From Warburgia ugandensis (taxonomy: Eukaryota > Streptophyta > Magnoliopsida > Canellales > Canellaceae), in NCBI GenBank assembly GCA_035236585.1, contig CP141127.1, forward strand, positions 43,972,001-44,036,000: a stretch of 64,000 bases of DNA. The letters run 5' to 3'. Positions 25,379 through 36,319 of this stretch are shown in pieces (the stretch's first letter is position 1; each line of letters starts with the position of its first letter). A program made the position numbers and the translations under genes. Under the pieces are notes generated by a model, which saw nothing but the letters and a program-made list of their open reading frames with translations, did no database searches and was not told where the DNA came from.

Positions 25379-25809
25379 GATGCAAAGAAGGAGAGTTAGG
25401 ATGTCGAGACTGAAGAAGACTTGGGAGAATAATCATCAGGGTATACCCCTTGAAGACATGTATTTTGTTTTGTTTGAGAGTATTGTATTGTAATGAGAGT
25501 TTCATTCTATGGTGAGCTTTGAGTTTTGGATTATGTAATTTGGAGAAGTATTGTAATGGAATTGGGTTATACTGTGAACAACTAGATGGATTCTAGAATT
25601 TAATAAAAGTATATTCCTTCAATGAAATTTTATCTTGTACAAAAATTCTACTTATGTTATGTATGAAGTGATGACTTGGGTTTTTCAAAACAAGTTCTAA
25701 AGAAAATAATTTTTGCTACTTTGTTTTGCTAAAAAAATTTACTACTAAGGGCCCTGCCTTTGAAAAATGTATTACAAAATGTGTTACAAAAACCCAGGTC
25801 ATCACAATT

Positions 25810-25822
25810 GGTATTAGAGCCA
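25810..25822 (+). other. Primer binding site of element A
   Basis: TGGTATTAGAGCC, one base from the complement of initiator Met-tRNA, two bases after the LTR end. Confidence 0.9.
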
Positions 25823-25937
25823 TTCATCTAGTCACAGTACAGTACAAATATGTCCAAAGGAGGGATGATAATCCAATTTTAGATTAAGATAGGAATAGTT
25901 GTATAGAATACTGATAGAAATTTTGGTTTATGAGCAG

Positions 25938-27050
25938 ATGCCACCAAAGAGAGTCACAAGGTAAACAACTCAAAATACTCCAGAAGACAATATAGAGAGA
26001 TTAAACATGAATAATGTGGAAGAGATGGTAACAAGGGTATTGAGGAACCTTCTTCTTCACATTCAATAACCCCAAAGTTCATCACCTCCAATAGAGATAC
26101 CAAGTACTCAGGCTCAAGCTCAGCTTGAAGTGAGACACAATACACCAACACCAACACTAGATACTCCCACACTAGTACGTGGTCAATCTTCCCATGTACT
26201 AAGTGAAGAAGTTGGAAAGTCTCCATTAGCACTAGAAAAAGTTAACAAAATGATGGAGAGATGTCAAAAGATGGCTACAAGGTATAATGGCAAGGGTGAA
26301 GCTAAGAAGGCTAAAGAATGGATATATGAACTAGAAAGGACTTTCAGTGCACCACATACTCCTTTGAAGTTGAAGGTTAAATTTGCCACCTATCTAGTAA
26401 AACAAGAAGCTGCATTTTAGTGGAGATCAGTTAACAATACCTTCTACCTTCTTCTTAAATTCTAAAGATACTACATGGGAGGAATTTAAGGAAGTCTTCA
26501 ATCAGAAATATTTCCCTTCTCATGTACAAGCAAGAAAGCTAATAGAGTTTCTGGAACCTAGACAATGAAACATGTCAATGGTAGAGTATGACAATAAATT
26601 CAAGTAGTTAAGGAGATTTGCGACTCATGTGTGTAATACTGAAACACACACAGCGAATCAATTCATAGAAGGGCTACACCCAGGGCTGAAAGTAAAGGTA
26701 CTTTGTACTAAACCCATGACCTTGGCGGAATGTGTGAAAATGGCTTCTAAGTTTGAAGAAGAATACAAGAAGGGTCAAACCACCAAGTTTGGTGGAGGAG
26801 GAAACTATAATCTAAAGCCTTTCCAAAAGAATAAAATACCTTGGAACAATTTTAAGCCCTAAAGAAATCAGAGGAACAATGCACGAGGGCAAAATAGACG
26901 ACCATATCCAAGATGTAGAAAATTCTTGCAAGGCAATATATGCCTTAAACCTGGACAACAACAACCACAATGGTTTCCGATCAAGTGTAATAATTTTGGG
27001 GAGTATGGACACATCGCCACCTACTATACCAAACCATTGGCGATTAAGTA
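25938..27050 (+). pseudogene. Element A gag, fossil
   Basis: Begins MPPKRVTR at 25938, the usual place shortly after the primer site. At 26130-26420 the gag capsid-like region is readable (AKKAKEWIYELERTF, then LKLKVKFATYLVKQEAAF), matching the Retrotrans_gag domain. At 26629-26862 comes the end of that domain (NQFIEGLHPGLKVKVL, then LAECVKMASKFEEEYKKG). A zinc-knuckle segment (KCNNFGEYGHIA) is near 26985-27020. The living family uses gag to build the virus-like particle. Several breaks; a fossil. Protease sequence follows in the usual order. Confidence 0.88.
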
Positions 27051-27079
27051 GGCAAAACCAAAAATTGCCCCTCGACACC

Positions 27080-27408
27080 AAGGAAGCGTATTTGCCATCA
27101 CCGACGACCATGCTAGACCAACTAATGCAGTGATTGAAGGTAGATTGCTTGTAGCTAACAACTATGCCAAAGTACTGTTTTATTCTAGATCTACGCATTC
27201 CTTTATATCTTGCATGTTTGCATCTAGTATACAACTATCAGTGAAAAACTTGGGATTTAATCTAGATGTAATAAGTCTAGTTGGAAAAATAGTTAAATTA
27301 CAAGAATACTTGCATAATGTACCCGTAGAAGTATTAGGAAAAAGAATGGACATAGACCTCATTTTACAAAACATGGTGGACTTTGACATCATACTAGGTA
27401 TGGACTCG
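27080..27408 (+). pseudogene. Element A protease, left part, fossil
   Basis: The open stretch from 27130 reads as the retropepsin domain of plant Ty3/gypsy: a THSFISCMFA active-site neighbourhood, then VPVEVLGKRMDIDLI and FDIILGMD just before the insertion. The LARD array enters within the GMDW motif region at 27409 and the protease sequence resumes at 42582, so array and protease share this exact edge. The enzyme would cut the polyprotein in the particle. Fossil. Confidence 0.88.
27404..27408 (+). repeat. Target site duplication of LARD array, left
   Basis: ACTCG before TG at 27409; ACTGG follows the array at 42582-42586 (4 of 5 match). The flanks lie next to each other in the protease motif when the array is ignored. 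Confidence 0.75.
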
Positions 27409-27766
27409 TGTAATGCCCGAGCAATTTACGATATTTTTAACAAAAATTGGACATTCTATGGGAAATAAACTATGTTAAATGTCTTACTTTATTTAAAATA
27501 GTAAATGAAGGAATTTGTATGGAAACTTGGTACCATTAGATTCTACTCAAAAAATGGAATCCAACACCTCAAAGAACTCCGAAAACGGAGTTCGTATGAA
27601 GAAGTTACGACCGTTCAAAGATTAGGGGCATTTCTGTAATTTAAACAAAAATGAGAAAGACAGAAAACATAGGGGCCGTTTTGATAACAGCACCCCTCTT
27701 CTTCTTCCTCTAGATTTCTCTAGAAACCCAAGTTTCCAGAGAAATCCGCCACCGCCATAGCAAGGC

Positions 27767-27775
27767 TATAAAAAG
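27767..27775 (+). promoter_or_regulatory. TATA box of LARD LTR 1
   Basis: TATAAAAAG about 358 bp after the LTR start; the same sequence occurs in LTR 2 (34010) and LTR 3 (40259). Confidence 0.75.
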
Positions 27776-28149
27776 CCCTATCTCCCCCCTCTCCAAACCA
27801 GGATTTTTTCAGTCATTTGGGACTGGGGTTGCCGGCAAAAATCGGAAACCCAGTTTCCCTGTGATTTTCGACAACGGCTAGGACCATCAGGCCGGCCATT
27901 CCCCTTCTTTATTTTCCCCATTTCTTCTCTGGCATCACCCAAAAACAGGGTTTTTCCCATCATTGAGTTTTCCGGTGGCATGGAGTTTTAGCCGGAACGG
28001 AGGTCTACCACCGACGATAGGCACTCCCTAGGCTACCCAGGTAAGCCGTTTTTCCCTTTCTCTCAATTTTGCTTCACCCAGGCCAGATCCATGCCGGATC
28101 TGGTCTTTTCCTAGTCGATTTTTCCAATCGGTTTTCCTAGCTAGAAAAC

Positions 28150-28560
28150 GTCCCAAGCTCCAACTGGCTCTGTATGAACAAGGCATCCCAGGGATGCCAT
28201 GCTTCACGTGCGCTTGGGACAGGGTCCCTGGGACGGGTTTCAGGCATATAGCAGTGCACACACTATCCCTGGTATGGCCTTCGGGTGCGCGCGCGACGTG
28301 GGGCACGGGTCCAGGCTCGACCAGGATGCACGGGGTGCCCTCGGAGCTGAGATGCGCCATGCTACACCAAAGGTGATTCTGTGCGATGCCATCCAGGATG
28401 CACGTCATAGCGCATCACTTGAGCATGCATGTGCGCATGCAAAAAGGGGTCCTTGGCACGGCCTTTGGGCGCGCACGCACATGAGGCCGTCGTGGTTCAA
28501 CCAGGATGCACAGGTGTCCTGGGAACTGGGACACGCAAACCTAATGAGACTATAAAGTTA
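28150..28560 (+). repeat. GC-rich patterned segment of LARD LTR 1
   Basis: A GC- and CpG-rich island in AT-rich DNA. CCAGGATGCAC occurs at 28321, 28393 and 28501, spacings of 72 and 108 bases, both multiples of 36. Related copies recur in LTR 2 (34537, 34609, 34715) and LTR 3. Palindromic GCGCGC-type stretches are frequent. Confidence 0.6.
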
Positions 28561-29655
28561 GGATCATGGGACAATTTATAGAGTTAACCATTGAATAGTA
28601 GATGCATATTATAGGATCTAGCCTGACAATGAATTAGGCAAGGACCCATGGACCTTAAAAGGAAGATCTAGCAATCTAATTTCTAAATAGATCGAAATTA
28701 ATAAGGAGTCCTCATTATCCATTCATATCCAGGAGTTTATAAACGAGACCTAGGGTTGGGTTGAGTGATGAAGGACGCGACTCCAGGAGACTTCGAGGTA
28801 GGTGTTCTATCCCTACTAGACTTTTTAAAAGAACCCATGATTGTCTTGAGAATGCATGTTTTAAGTTTAAGTTATTTGACTTGTTTAGCATGACATAATT
28901 TCATAAATAAATTCAACATGCATATGACAAATACATTATGCATAGACATGTTTTGCAAACAATTGCATATATTGTATGATTTGTGAGCATTGAGTTTTTG
29001 ATAGATTGCATGTCCTTGAGGGTTACCAAAAGACGCTGGGTAGGCAATTGTGAGGGACCCAAAGAGGACAGGTTTTGAAAAAGAGGTTTTTGCATGTTCC
29101 TTCATATATGATTTGGGCTAATAAGCTCGCGGTCACTATGTTGAGAGGTCTGGGGTGGCCTCCTAGCCTCTAACACTATTAGGTGGAATGGGTACCACGC
29201 CCAAAATGGGCATGTCCCTGCTTCGATTGCATGTGGTACAGGGGGCTACCACTGGTGTCATGGCACTAGGTCAAAGTGTCATATGCACCGTGGAGGCTAT
29301 GACCCTGTGTCCCTAGCTACCTAGGGACCACACGGCGGCGAGGTCGTGGGCATAGTGGGCCCTCTGGTTTGAGGATTTACTTGCATTGCATATGGCATGA
29401 CATGAGGTTGGTCGACCATACCATATATCCATGAGTTGGATTCAGTTGAGCATCTTATGGATATCATTATGTTTATGATATATATATGATACTTTCGACT
29501 TGGATTATGCGATTCTTTAAGTGGTCAATATTCCAATTCGATAATGGTTTTTAATATCGATATTGAACATGATTGTTCGAACATGCACATGTTTTAAAGA
29601 GCATATGATTTTAAACATAGCATGCATTGTAAAACTAGTAGTGATAGACTCCTAC

Positions 29656-29674
29656 TGAGTATAGTATATACTCA
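29656..29674 (+). promoter_or_regulatory. LTR stem-loop (LARD LTR 1)
   Basis: TGAGTATA pairs with TATACTCA around GTA. It sits in the 3' part of the LTR, about 400 bp from the end, comparable to the longer hairpin of the A and C LTRs. Confidence 0.6.
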
Positions 29675-30071
29675 CCCAATCCTTAACATTTTTCAGGACA
29701 GCTCCATTCAGGAGTAGAAGATGCCTCAGGAAATGTTAGTGCTACGAGCAAGTAAATCAAAAGAGACAATTATGCATGTATGTAAACACTCTACCCTTTG
29801 GACATGTATTTTTGTTTATTTATAGTTGGGCTATGAGCTGTGATTGGATAGACCTGGTAAAAACATTTATGATTTCTGAAGTTTTTCAAAAAACTACTTT
29901 GGTTGTTGTGAAAGCAAATGACACTCGGGGTTCTCAAAATGAGTTTAAAACTAAAGATTTTCCACTGCGTTGCATGGTTTTTATAAAATGGTTTTCAAAT
30001 AGGGATGCATCCTACCTTAGGAATTAGATATTGCATTTAAAAATGCATGGAAAAACTCGGGCCGTCACAGT

Positions 30072-30084
30072 TGGTATCAAAGCC
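30072..30084 (+). other. Primer binding site, LARD unit 1
   Basis: TGGTATCAAAGCC, one base from the complement of initiator Met-tRNA. Confidence 0.88.
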
Positions 30085-33000
30085 CAGGTTCTATCCTTTC
30101 ACAGCCAGTCCAGCATGTCCAAGGGTCATAGACAATAGAGAAAATCAAGAAGTAGTATAAATAGAAGTAGTAGAGATGACTACTTCTATTTGAGGATTAC
30201 AATATTAATGCTCAAAGCAGTTTACCATAAATAAATAGGTGAAACACAGCTTGGTTTAACAAATAATTTGGCAGAGGATAGTGCAACCCTTATCCAAAAT
30301 CTAGTCTAAGACGACTTGAGGATTAAGGATTGTTGTGTAGTGCAAATATGAAAACTCATATATGGATCATATTATGATGAGAATGATGAAGGAAGATGTT
30401 AGTGAACTTATTAGTAGATAGTTCTAACCTATAATAGATCAATCTCACTAAAGGTGAGAAAATCGAAGAACCTAGATGGCAATCTTACCCTTCTAAAGAA
30501 TATCAAAATATGAGTACACTATCATATGATATGAGTATGATAGGGAATGTAAAAGACAGACTTTGAGAAGATTTCGATGATAATCTAAGAGGGATGAGAA
30601 TGCAAGATGATGCGAGGGGATAACTGTGACTCATACTAGATTACAAAGGCATGAATCCTGAAGGGCTTAGCTCAATTTTTGGATACCTTCATTGGAGTCT
30701 CATGAAGAGTGAAGTGATATCGAATAATAACTACCTGAGTATTATGGAGCAAATCAGAAGATGTATACAAGTGACATATTATGTGATTAAGAGAAACATA
30801 ACACGAATATGATAGGGAAATTAATTCGACCGAGTTATCAAAAGATTTTGATGATAATACTAAGGATGATAATAGATTGATCCTAACATGAACTTGTAAC
30901 AAAAGTATAGCATGATCAAAATGTCAATGCCACTATTAAGACATTGTATGAATTTTATTGAGGCTATAGGCAATTGAGGATTTCAATGATCTTAAGACAG
31001 TTTAGAATTTCTTAGAAGCATTCAGTTTATCATATCTGTTAAGTAAAGAAGTAGATGCAGTATCAATTATATGCAACAAAGCACATGAAGACATTGATCT
31101 AGGTAGACAAAAATGAGGATTTTGAAGAAAAGAAAGAAAGAGATAGAGCTGTAACTACCAGTATTCAATGAATATTGAATATTCAAAAGAAAAAGGTCAT
31201 GACTTTATTGAGGAAAGAATAGATCCATAGAAATCTTTCATCTTGAATCATCTGGGAAGATAAACCAATCAACTTCGAAGGAATGATAATAGATGAGTTG
31301 GTGATCTTATTGTAAAAGAGTATAAAAGAGAGAAAGCATATGGGGTTTAAGACTTTGAGTAGAGTATCAAATTTCAGGAGATTATGCCACAAGAAATTTT
31401 GGAAGAGGAATGGTGACCAACTAGAAATTAAATTCTACAAATGGTTTGATATCAATTATTACAATTAGATTATTATCGGATCCATTAGCTTATGGGGAAC
31501 ACTAATGGATATAATCCATAAAAAGGAAAATTTGGTGATATCCCACCTTGCTAATAAAGTATATTGAAAAAGGAATTAAGCCGGGACAGTGACTTGTCCA
31601 TTTAGCAAGTAGGGTACCATCAAGGATCAAATTGAGGTCTTACTATCATAGATTGGAAGACAAAAAATCTTAAGACCATTATTTAGTCATTACCTTTAGA
31701 GTACTGTTGACTAAATAAAGGTATCCCACCCTAATTAATCAAGTATGTTAGTATCTATGAGTTAGTAGTCGAAGTTATATACTCAGAGGGATATTATAAG
31801 TATTTGGACATGAGTGTTACCTAAAAGAAGTTACTTGTTAGACTAAGTCATTTGAGGGTGTGAGGTCAGTTGATTAGGCCACATCAAGGAGTTGATTAGC
31901 CCACATCATGGAGGAGCTACAAGTAAAATAAATACAGTAACAATTGAGAAAGAAGAAAAATAAGGAGCGATCTCCACCAGTGAGATAGATTTTTCCAAAC
32001 CTAAATAGATACCATAACAAACCATAGAAATCACTGTGGGTCTGAAAGATGCTACTGACTTAGATTGAAAAGAAAGGTAGATAAGTACTGATCACTTTAG
32101 AGACCCTTGAGCTTATGACAAAGATATATCTGGAAACAGATCAATAAGTAATCAAATAAAGTCTATCTATATGTCTACAAAAATGTTCCATGCTTACCGG
32201 AGTGTTTTTCAAATTTGATGATTTAGCAGCTTCAGCATAACTTGATGTAGTAGCTATTGAACGAGGACTGCTATTGTAAGCTAAGTATGAGGAGGCACTT
32301 GAAGGATAAAATTTGAGGAATTGAGAAAATCACTACTTATACCTCCTGACAATACAGACTGCATGGTTGACGATAAAGCCTTGGTAAAAGATTGAACAAT
32401 ATATTGACATAGGGAATGGAAGGAGAAAAGGTGAGATGGCTAGCACACTATAAGGTGAAGATTTAATGTTACGTTGCCTTTAGACAAATAGTTAGTTGTT
32501 ATGAGCATATACCAAGTATGAAAAATCAATTGAAGGAATTTCCTAAGGACTCACCCTACTGGATTGATTATAGAACTTTTGGATTGAAAGGTTACAAAGA
32601 AAACTATCAAGCAAAGAAAGGACAAAGAGGATGATGACAAAGGATTCAACCATGACCTAGTAAGGGTACTCGGTTATGAATAAGAGACTTTTTGCTTTAC
32701 ATAAATGGGAACATTATTGAAAATCCTAATAACCAATTGATGTGAATAGTGAGATAAGGCCTCTGGACGAGAACATTTGACCCATGATGATGAATCGACC
32801 ATTAACATTTGACATGAGAAAAGCGTTTAATGAATTCAATAATTATGAAACTGGATATAGAGTTAGGACATTTTACTTTCAGTATATGATAAGGTCCTCG
32901 ATGGAAGATGCTACTAATTGGCTTTCATGATTTTATTTTGAATGTAACTTTGGTCGATGAATCAAGTCACATATGGAAAACGATAGACAGTTGAAATTCG

Positions 33001-33606
33001 AAGTTAATCAAGGGTTTGGCTATAGAGCACATGATACCATGTCAGTTATTGAAGTGTCTTGGGGAAAAATATAAAAGATAAGAAGCAAAGTTAGACACAA
33101 TAGAAAGAAGGTAATTTTTTTTTTACTCTTACTAATGACAAATAACCAACCATTAGAAGGAGATGTGGATGACGAAGAGATTACCAGATGAAAGACAAGA
33201 AGAAAAAGTGATTATCCTATGATATTCAAAATAAAATAGGAGAAATAAGATCATATGATCTCAAAGAAGTATGGAGTAATTTATACATGAATAAAGAAGC
33301 ATGATCCTACGAGGAGACTATCCTATACATGATGAGAAAGGTATAGGCATCTAAGGATTTTGAGATAGATGAATTACAGCTAGAAACTGGTATTGTTAAA
33401 CTGGCATGTATAGGAGTATGCATCAGAGTATGCAGCGAAAGCAGCCCTTATGGGTAAGGCTTAGTAGAAGGAACAATAAAAATGATAAATTGAGGTTGGG
33501 CCTAGATTTGATTCCTAAGGGGAGAATGCATTCACCAAGAAGTTATTTAAGAGACAAAATACCTTGAAGATGATAATTTATGGAATTTTGAGGACGAAAT
33601 TCTTTT

Positions 33607-33618
33607 AAGGGGTAATAA
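33607..33618 (+). other. Polypurine tract, LARD unit 1
   Basis: AAGGGGTAATAA immediately before the TG of LTR 2; the expected plus-strand primer site. Confidence 0.75.
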
Positions 33619-34009
33619 TGTAATGCCCCCGCAATTTACGCTATTTTTAACAAAAATTGAACATTCTATGGGAAATAAACTGTGCTAAATATTTTACTTA
33701 ATTTTAAATATTAAACAAAGGAATTTGTGAGGAAACTTAGTACCACTAGATTGTACTCGAAAAATGCAATCCAACGCCTCAAAGAACGTCAAAAACGGAG
33801 TTCGTATGAAGAAGTTATGGCCGTTCAAAGATTAGGGACATTTCTATAATTTAAACAAAAAACAAAAAAGACAGAAAACGCAGGGGGCCGTTTTGATAAC
33901 GGCACCCCATCTTCTTCTTCCTCTAGATTTCTCCAGAAACCCTAGTTTCTAGAGAAATCTTCCACCGCCAATGACGGCACCACCATTGGCAGCACCGCCA
34001 TAGCAAGGC

Positions 34010-34018
34010 TATAAAAAG
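34010..34018 (+). promoter_or_regulatory. TATA box of LARD LTR 2
   Basis: TATAAAAAG, about 391 bp after the LTR start. Confidence 0.7.
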
Positions 34019-35904
34019 CCCTATCTCTCCCCCCTCCAAAATAGGATTTTTTCAGTCATTTGGGGCTGGGGATTCTGGCAAAAATCAGAAAACCAGTTTC
34101 CCTACGATTTTCAGCAACGACCAAGACCATCAGGCCAGCCATTCCCCTTCTTTCTCTTCCCCATTTCTTCCCTGGCATCACCCAAAAACTGAGGTTTTCC
34201 CTTCATGGAGTTTTCTGGTGGCATGGAGTTTCAGAACCGGAATGGAGGTCTACCACCAGCGATAGGCGCTCCCTAAGCTACCCAGCTAAGCCCTTTCTCC
34301 CTTTCTCTCCATTTTGCTTCCCCCATGCAAGATCCATGCCGGATCTGGTCATTTCCCAGCCATTTTCCTAGCCAAAAAAGTCCCAAGCTCCAACTAGCTC
34401 TATACGAACAAGGCGTCCCAGGGACACCATGCTTCATGTGCGCCTGGGACTGGTTCCAAGCATACGATAGTGCGTACATTGTCCCTAGTACGGCCTTCGG
34501 GTGCACGCGCGATGTGGGGCATGGGTCCTGGGTCAACTAGGATGCACGGGGTGCCCTCGAAGCTAAGATGCACCATGCTACACCAAAGGTGCGTTCGTGC
34601 GATGCCATCCAGGATGCGCGTCATAGCGCGTCGCTTGAGGATGCATGTGGCGTGCAAAAGTGGTCCCTGGCAAGGCCTTTGGGCGTGCACGCACGTGAGG
34701 CGGTCACGGTTCAACCAAGATACACGGGTGTCCTGGGAACTGGGACACGCGAACCTAATGAGACTATAAAGTTAGGATCAGGGGACAATTTATAGAGGTA
34801 ACCATTGAATAGTAGATCCATATTATAGGATCTAGCCTGACAATGAATTAGGCAAGGACCCATGGACCTTAAAAGGCAGATCTAGCAATCTAATTTCCAA
34901 ATATATCAAAATTGATAAGGAGTCCTTGTTATCCATTCATATCCAGGAGTTTATAAACGAGACCCAAGGTCAGGTTGAGTGATGAAGGACGCGACTCCAG
35001 GAGCTTTCGAGGTAGGTGCTCTATCGCTACTAGACTTTTTAAAAGAACCCATGATTGTCTTGAGAATGCATGTTTTAAGTTTAAGTTATATGACTTGTTT
35101 AGCATGACTTAATTTTATATATAAATTCAGCATGCATATGACAAATACATTATGCATAGACATGTTTTGCAATCAATTGCATATATTGTAGGATTTGTGA
35201 GCATTGAGTTTTTGAAAGATTGCATGTCCTTGAGGGTTACCAAAAGACGCTGGAGTGCCCAAAAGATGCTGGGTAGGCAGTTGTGAGGGCCAGGAAGTTA
35301 TGAGGGACCCAAAGAGGACAGGTTTTGAAAAAGAGGTTTTTGCTATTTCATCGTATATGTTTTGGGCTAATAAGCTCATGGGTGCTATGCCGAGAGGTCT
35401 GGGGTGGCCTCCTAGCCTCTACCACTATTAGGTGGAATGGGTACCACGCCCAAAAAGGGCATGTCCCTGCTTCGATTGTATGTGGTACAGGGGGCTACCA
35501 CTGGTGTCACAGCACTGGGTCGAAGTGTCATATGCCCTGTGGAGGCTATGACCCTGTGTCCCTAGCAACCCAGGGACCACACAGAGGCGAGGTCGTGGGC
35601 ATAGTGGGCCCTCTGGTTTGAGGATTTACTTGCATTGCATATGGCATGACATGAGGTTGGTCGACCATATCATATATCCATGAGTTGGATTCAGTTGAGC
35701 ATCTTATGGATATCATTATGTTTATGATATATATATGATACTTTCGACTTGGATTATGCGATTCTTTAAGTCGTCAATATTCCAATTCGATAATGGTTTT
35801 TAATATCGATATTGAACATGATTGTTCGAACATGCACATGTTTTAAAGAGCATATGATTTTAAACATAGCATGCATTGTAAAACTAGTAGTGATAGACTC
35901 CTAC

Positions 35905-35923
35905 TCAGTATAGTATATACTCA
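35905..35923 (+). promoter_or_regulatory. LTR stem-loop (LARD LTR 2)
   Basis: TCAGTATA against TATACTCA around GTA; one unpaired position compared with LTRs 1 and 3. Confidence 0.5.
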
Positions 35924-36319
35924 CCCAATCCTTAACATTTTTCAGGACAGCTCCATTCAGGAGTAGAAGATGCCTCAGGAAATGTTAGTGCTACAAGCAA
36001 GTAAATCAAAAGAGACAATTATGCATGTATGTAAACACTCTACCCTTTGGACATGTATTTTTGTTTATTTATAGTTGGGCTATGAGCTGTGATTGGATAG
36101 ACCTGGTAAAAACATTTATGATTTCTGAAGTTTTTCAAAAAACTACTTTGGTTGTTGTGAAAGCAAATGACACTCGGGGTTCTCAAAATGAGTTTAAAAC
36201 TAAAGATTTTCCACTGCGTTGCATGGTTTTTATAAAATGGGTTTCAAATAGGGATGCATCCTACCTTAGGAATTAGATATTGCATTTGAAAATGCATGGA
36301 AAAACTCGGGCCATCACAG

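Larger units (their letters stand above)
22373..25807 (+). mobile_element. Element A 5' LTR (Tekay-type chromovirus)
   Basis: Starts TGTAATAATCC, ends AACCCAGGTCATCACA. About 3.4 kb, about 1.3 kb shorter than its partner at 45461-50199. TATA box at 22939-22947, then a 15-C run at 22950-22964. A GC-richer block at about 23590-23760 is shared with the reversed LTR at 1-3128. Stem-loop at 25341-25378. By eye the two LTRs of A differ far more than the LARD units do, so A is considerably older. Non-coding. Confidence 0.93.
27409..30069 (+). mobile_element. LARD-like array: LTR 1
   Basis: Starts TGTAATGCCC, ends GGGCCGTCACA, 2,661 bp. TATA box at 27767; a GC-rich CpG-containing segment at about 28150-28560; hairpin at 29656-29674. 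Compared with LTRs 2 and 3, the part up to about 29340 differs clearly (roughly one base in ten at the start, plus two short length differences). The part after that is almost identical. Small open frames, such as 83 codons at 29776, recur in all three LTRs because of recent copying and are not genes. Confidence 0.93.
30070..33618 (+). mobile_element. LARD-like array: internal region 1, non-coding
   Basis: 3,549 bp between LTRs 1 and 2. It opens with a primer site (TGGTATCAAAGCC, 30072-30084). It closes with TTTTGAGGACGAAATTC followed by a polypurine tract (AAGGGGTAATAA, 33607-33618), the usual end of pol in Tekay-type elements. Between them I recognise no gag, protease, RT, RNase H or integrase and no credible long frame. 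The size, structure and lack of coding fit a LARD (large retrotransposon derivative) that would depend on enzymes of a coding relative. Almost identical to 36320-39867. Confidence 0.88.
33619..36319 (+). mobile_element. LARD-like array: LTR 2 (shared middle LTR)
   Basis: Starts TGTAATGCCCCC, ends GGGCCATCACA, 2,701 bp. It serves as the 3' LTR of unit 1 and the 5' LTR of unit 2, with no target duplication or other sequence between. TATA at 34010. Relative to LTR 1 it has two extra short segments, near 33971 and 35255, both shared with LTR 3, and it matches LTR 3 closely throughout. Confidence 0.93.

Noticed and set aside
28321-28511. A CRISPR-like or satellite array from spaced repeats
   Set aside because: Three short imperfect repeats with unequal spacing in a plant LTR; not CRISPR, and too few units for a satellite.
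29776-30027. An 83-codon frame present almost unchanged three times (29776, 36025, 42288)
   Set aside because: It lies in the 3' part of the LARD LTR, and the copies are alike because the LTRs were copied recently. Bases flanking the frame are equally conserved, so there is no sign of selection on a protein.
30072-30084. Possible tRNA gene fragments at the TGGTATNAGAGCC sites
   Set aside because: Only 12-13 bases match the tRNA 3' end complement and they lie at LTR ends; they are primer binding sites.
34060-34795. Overlapping frames on both strands in the GC-rich part of LARD LTRs
   Set aside because: Fewer stop codons are expected by chance in GC-rich DNA; frames differ between the three LTR copies and match no known protein.
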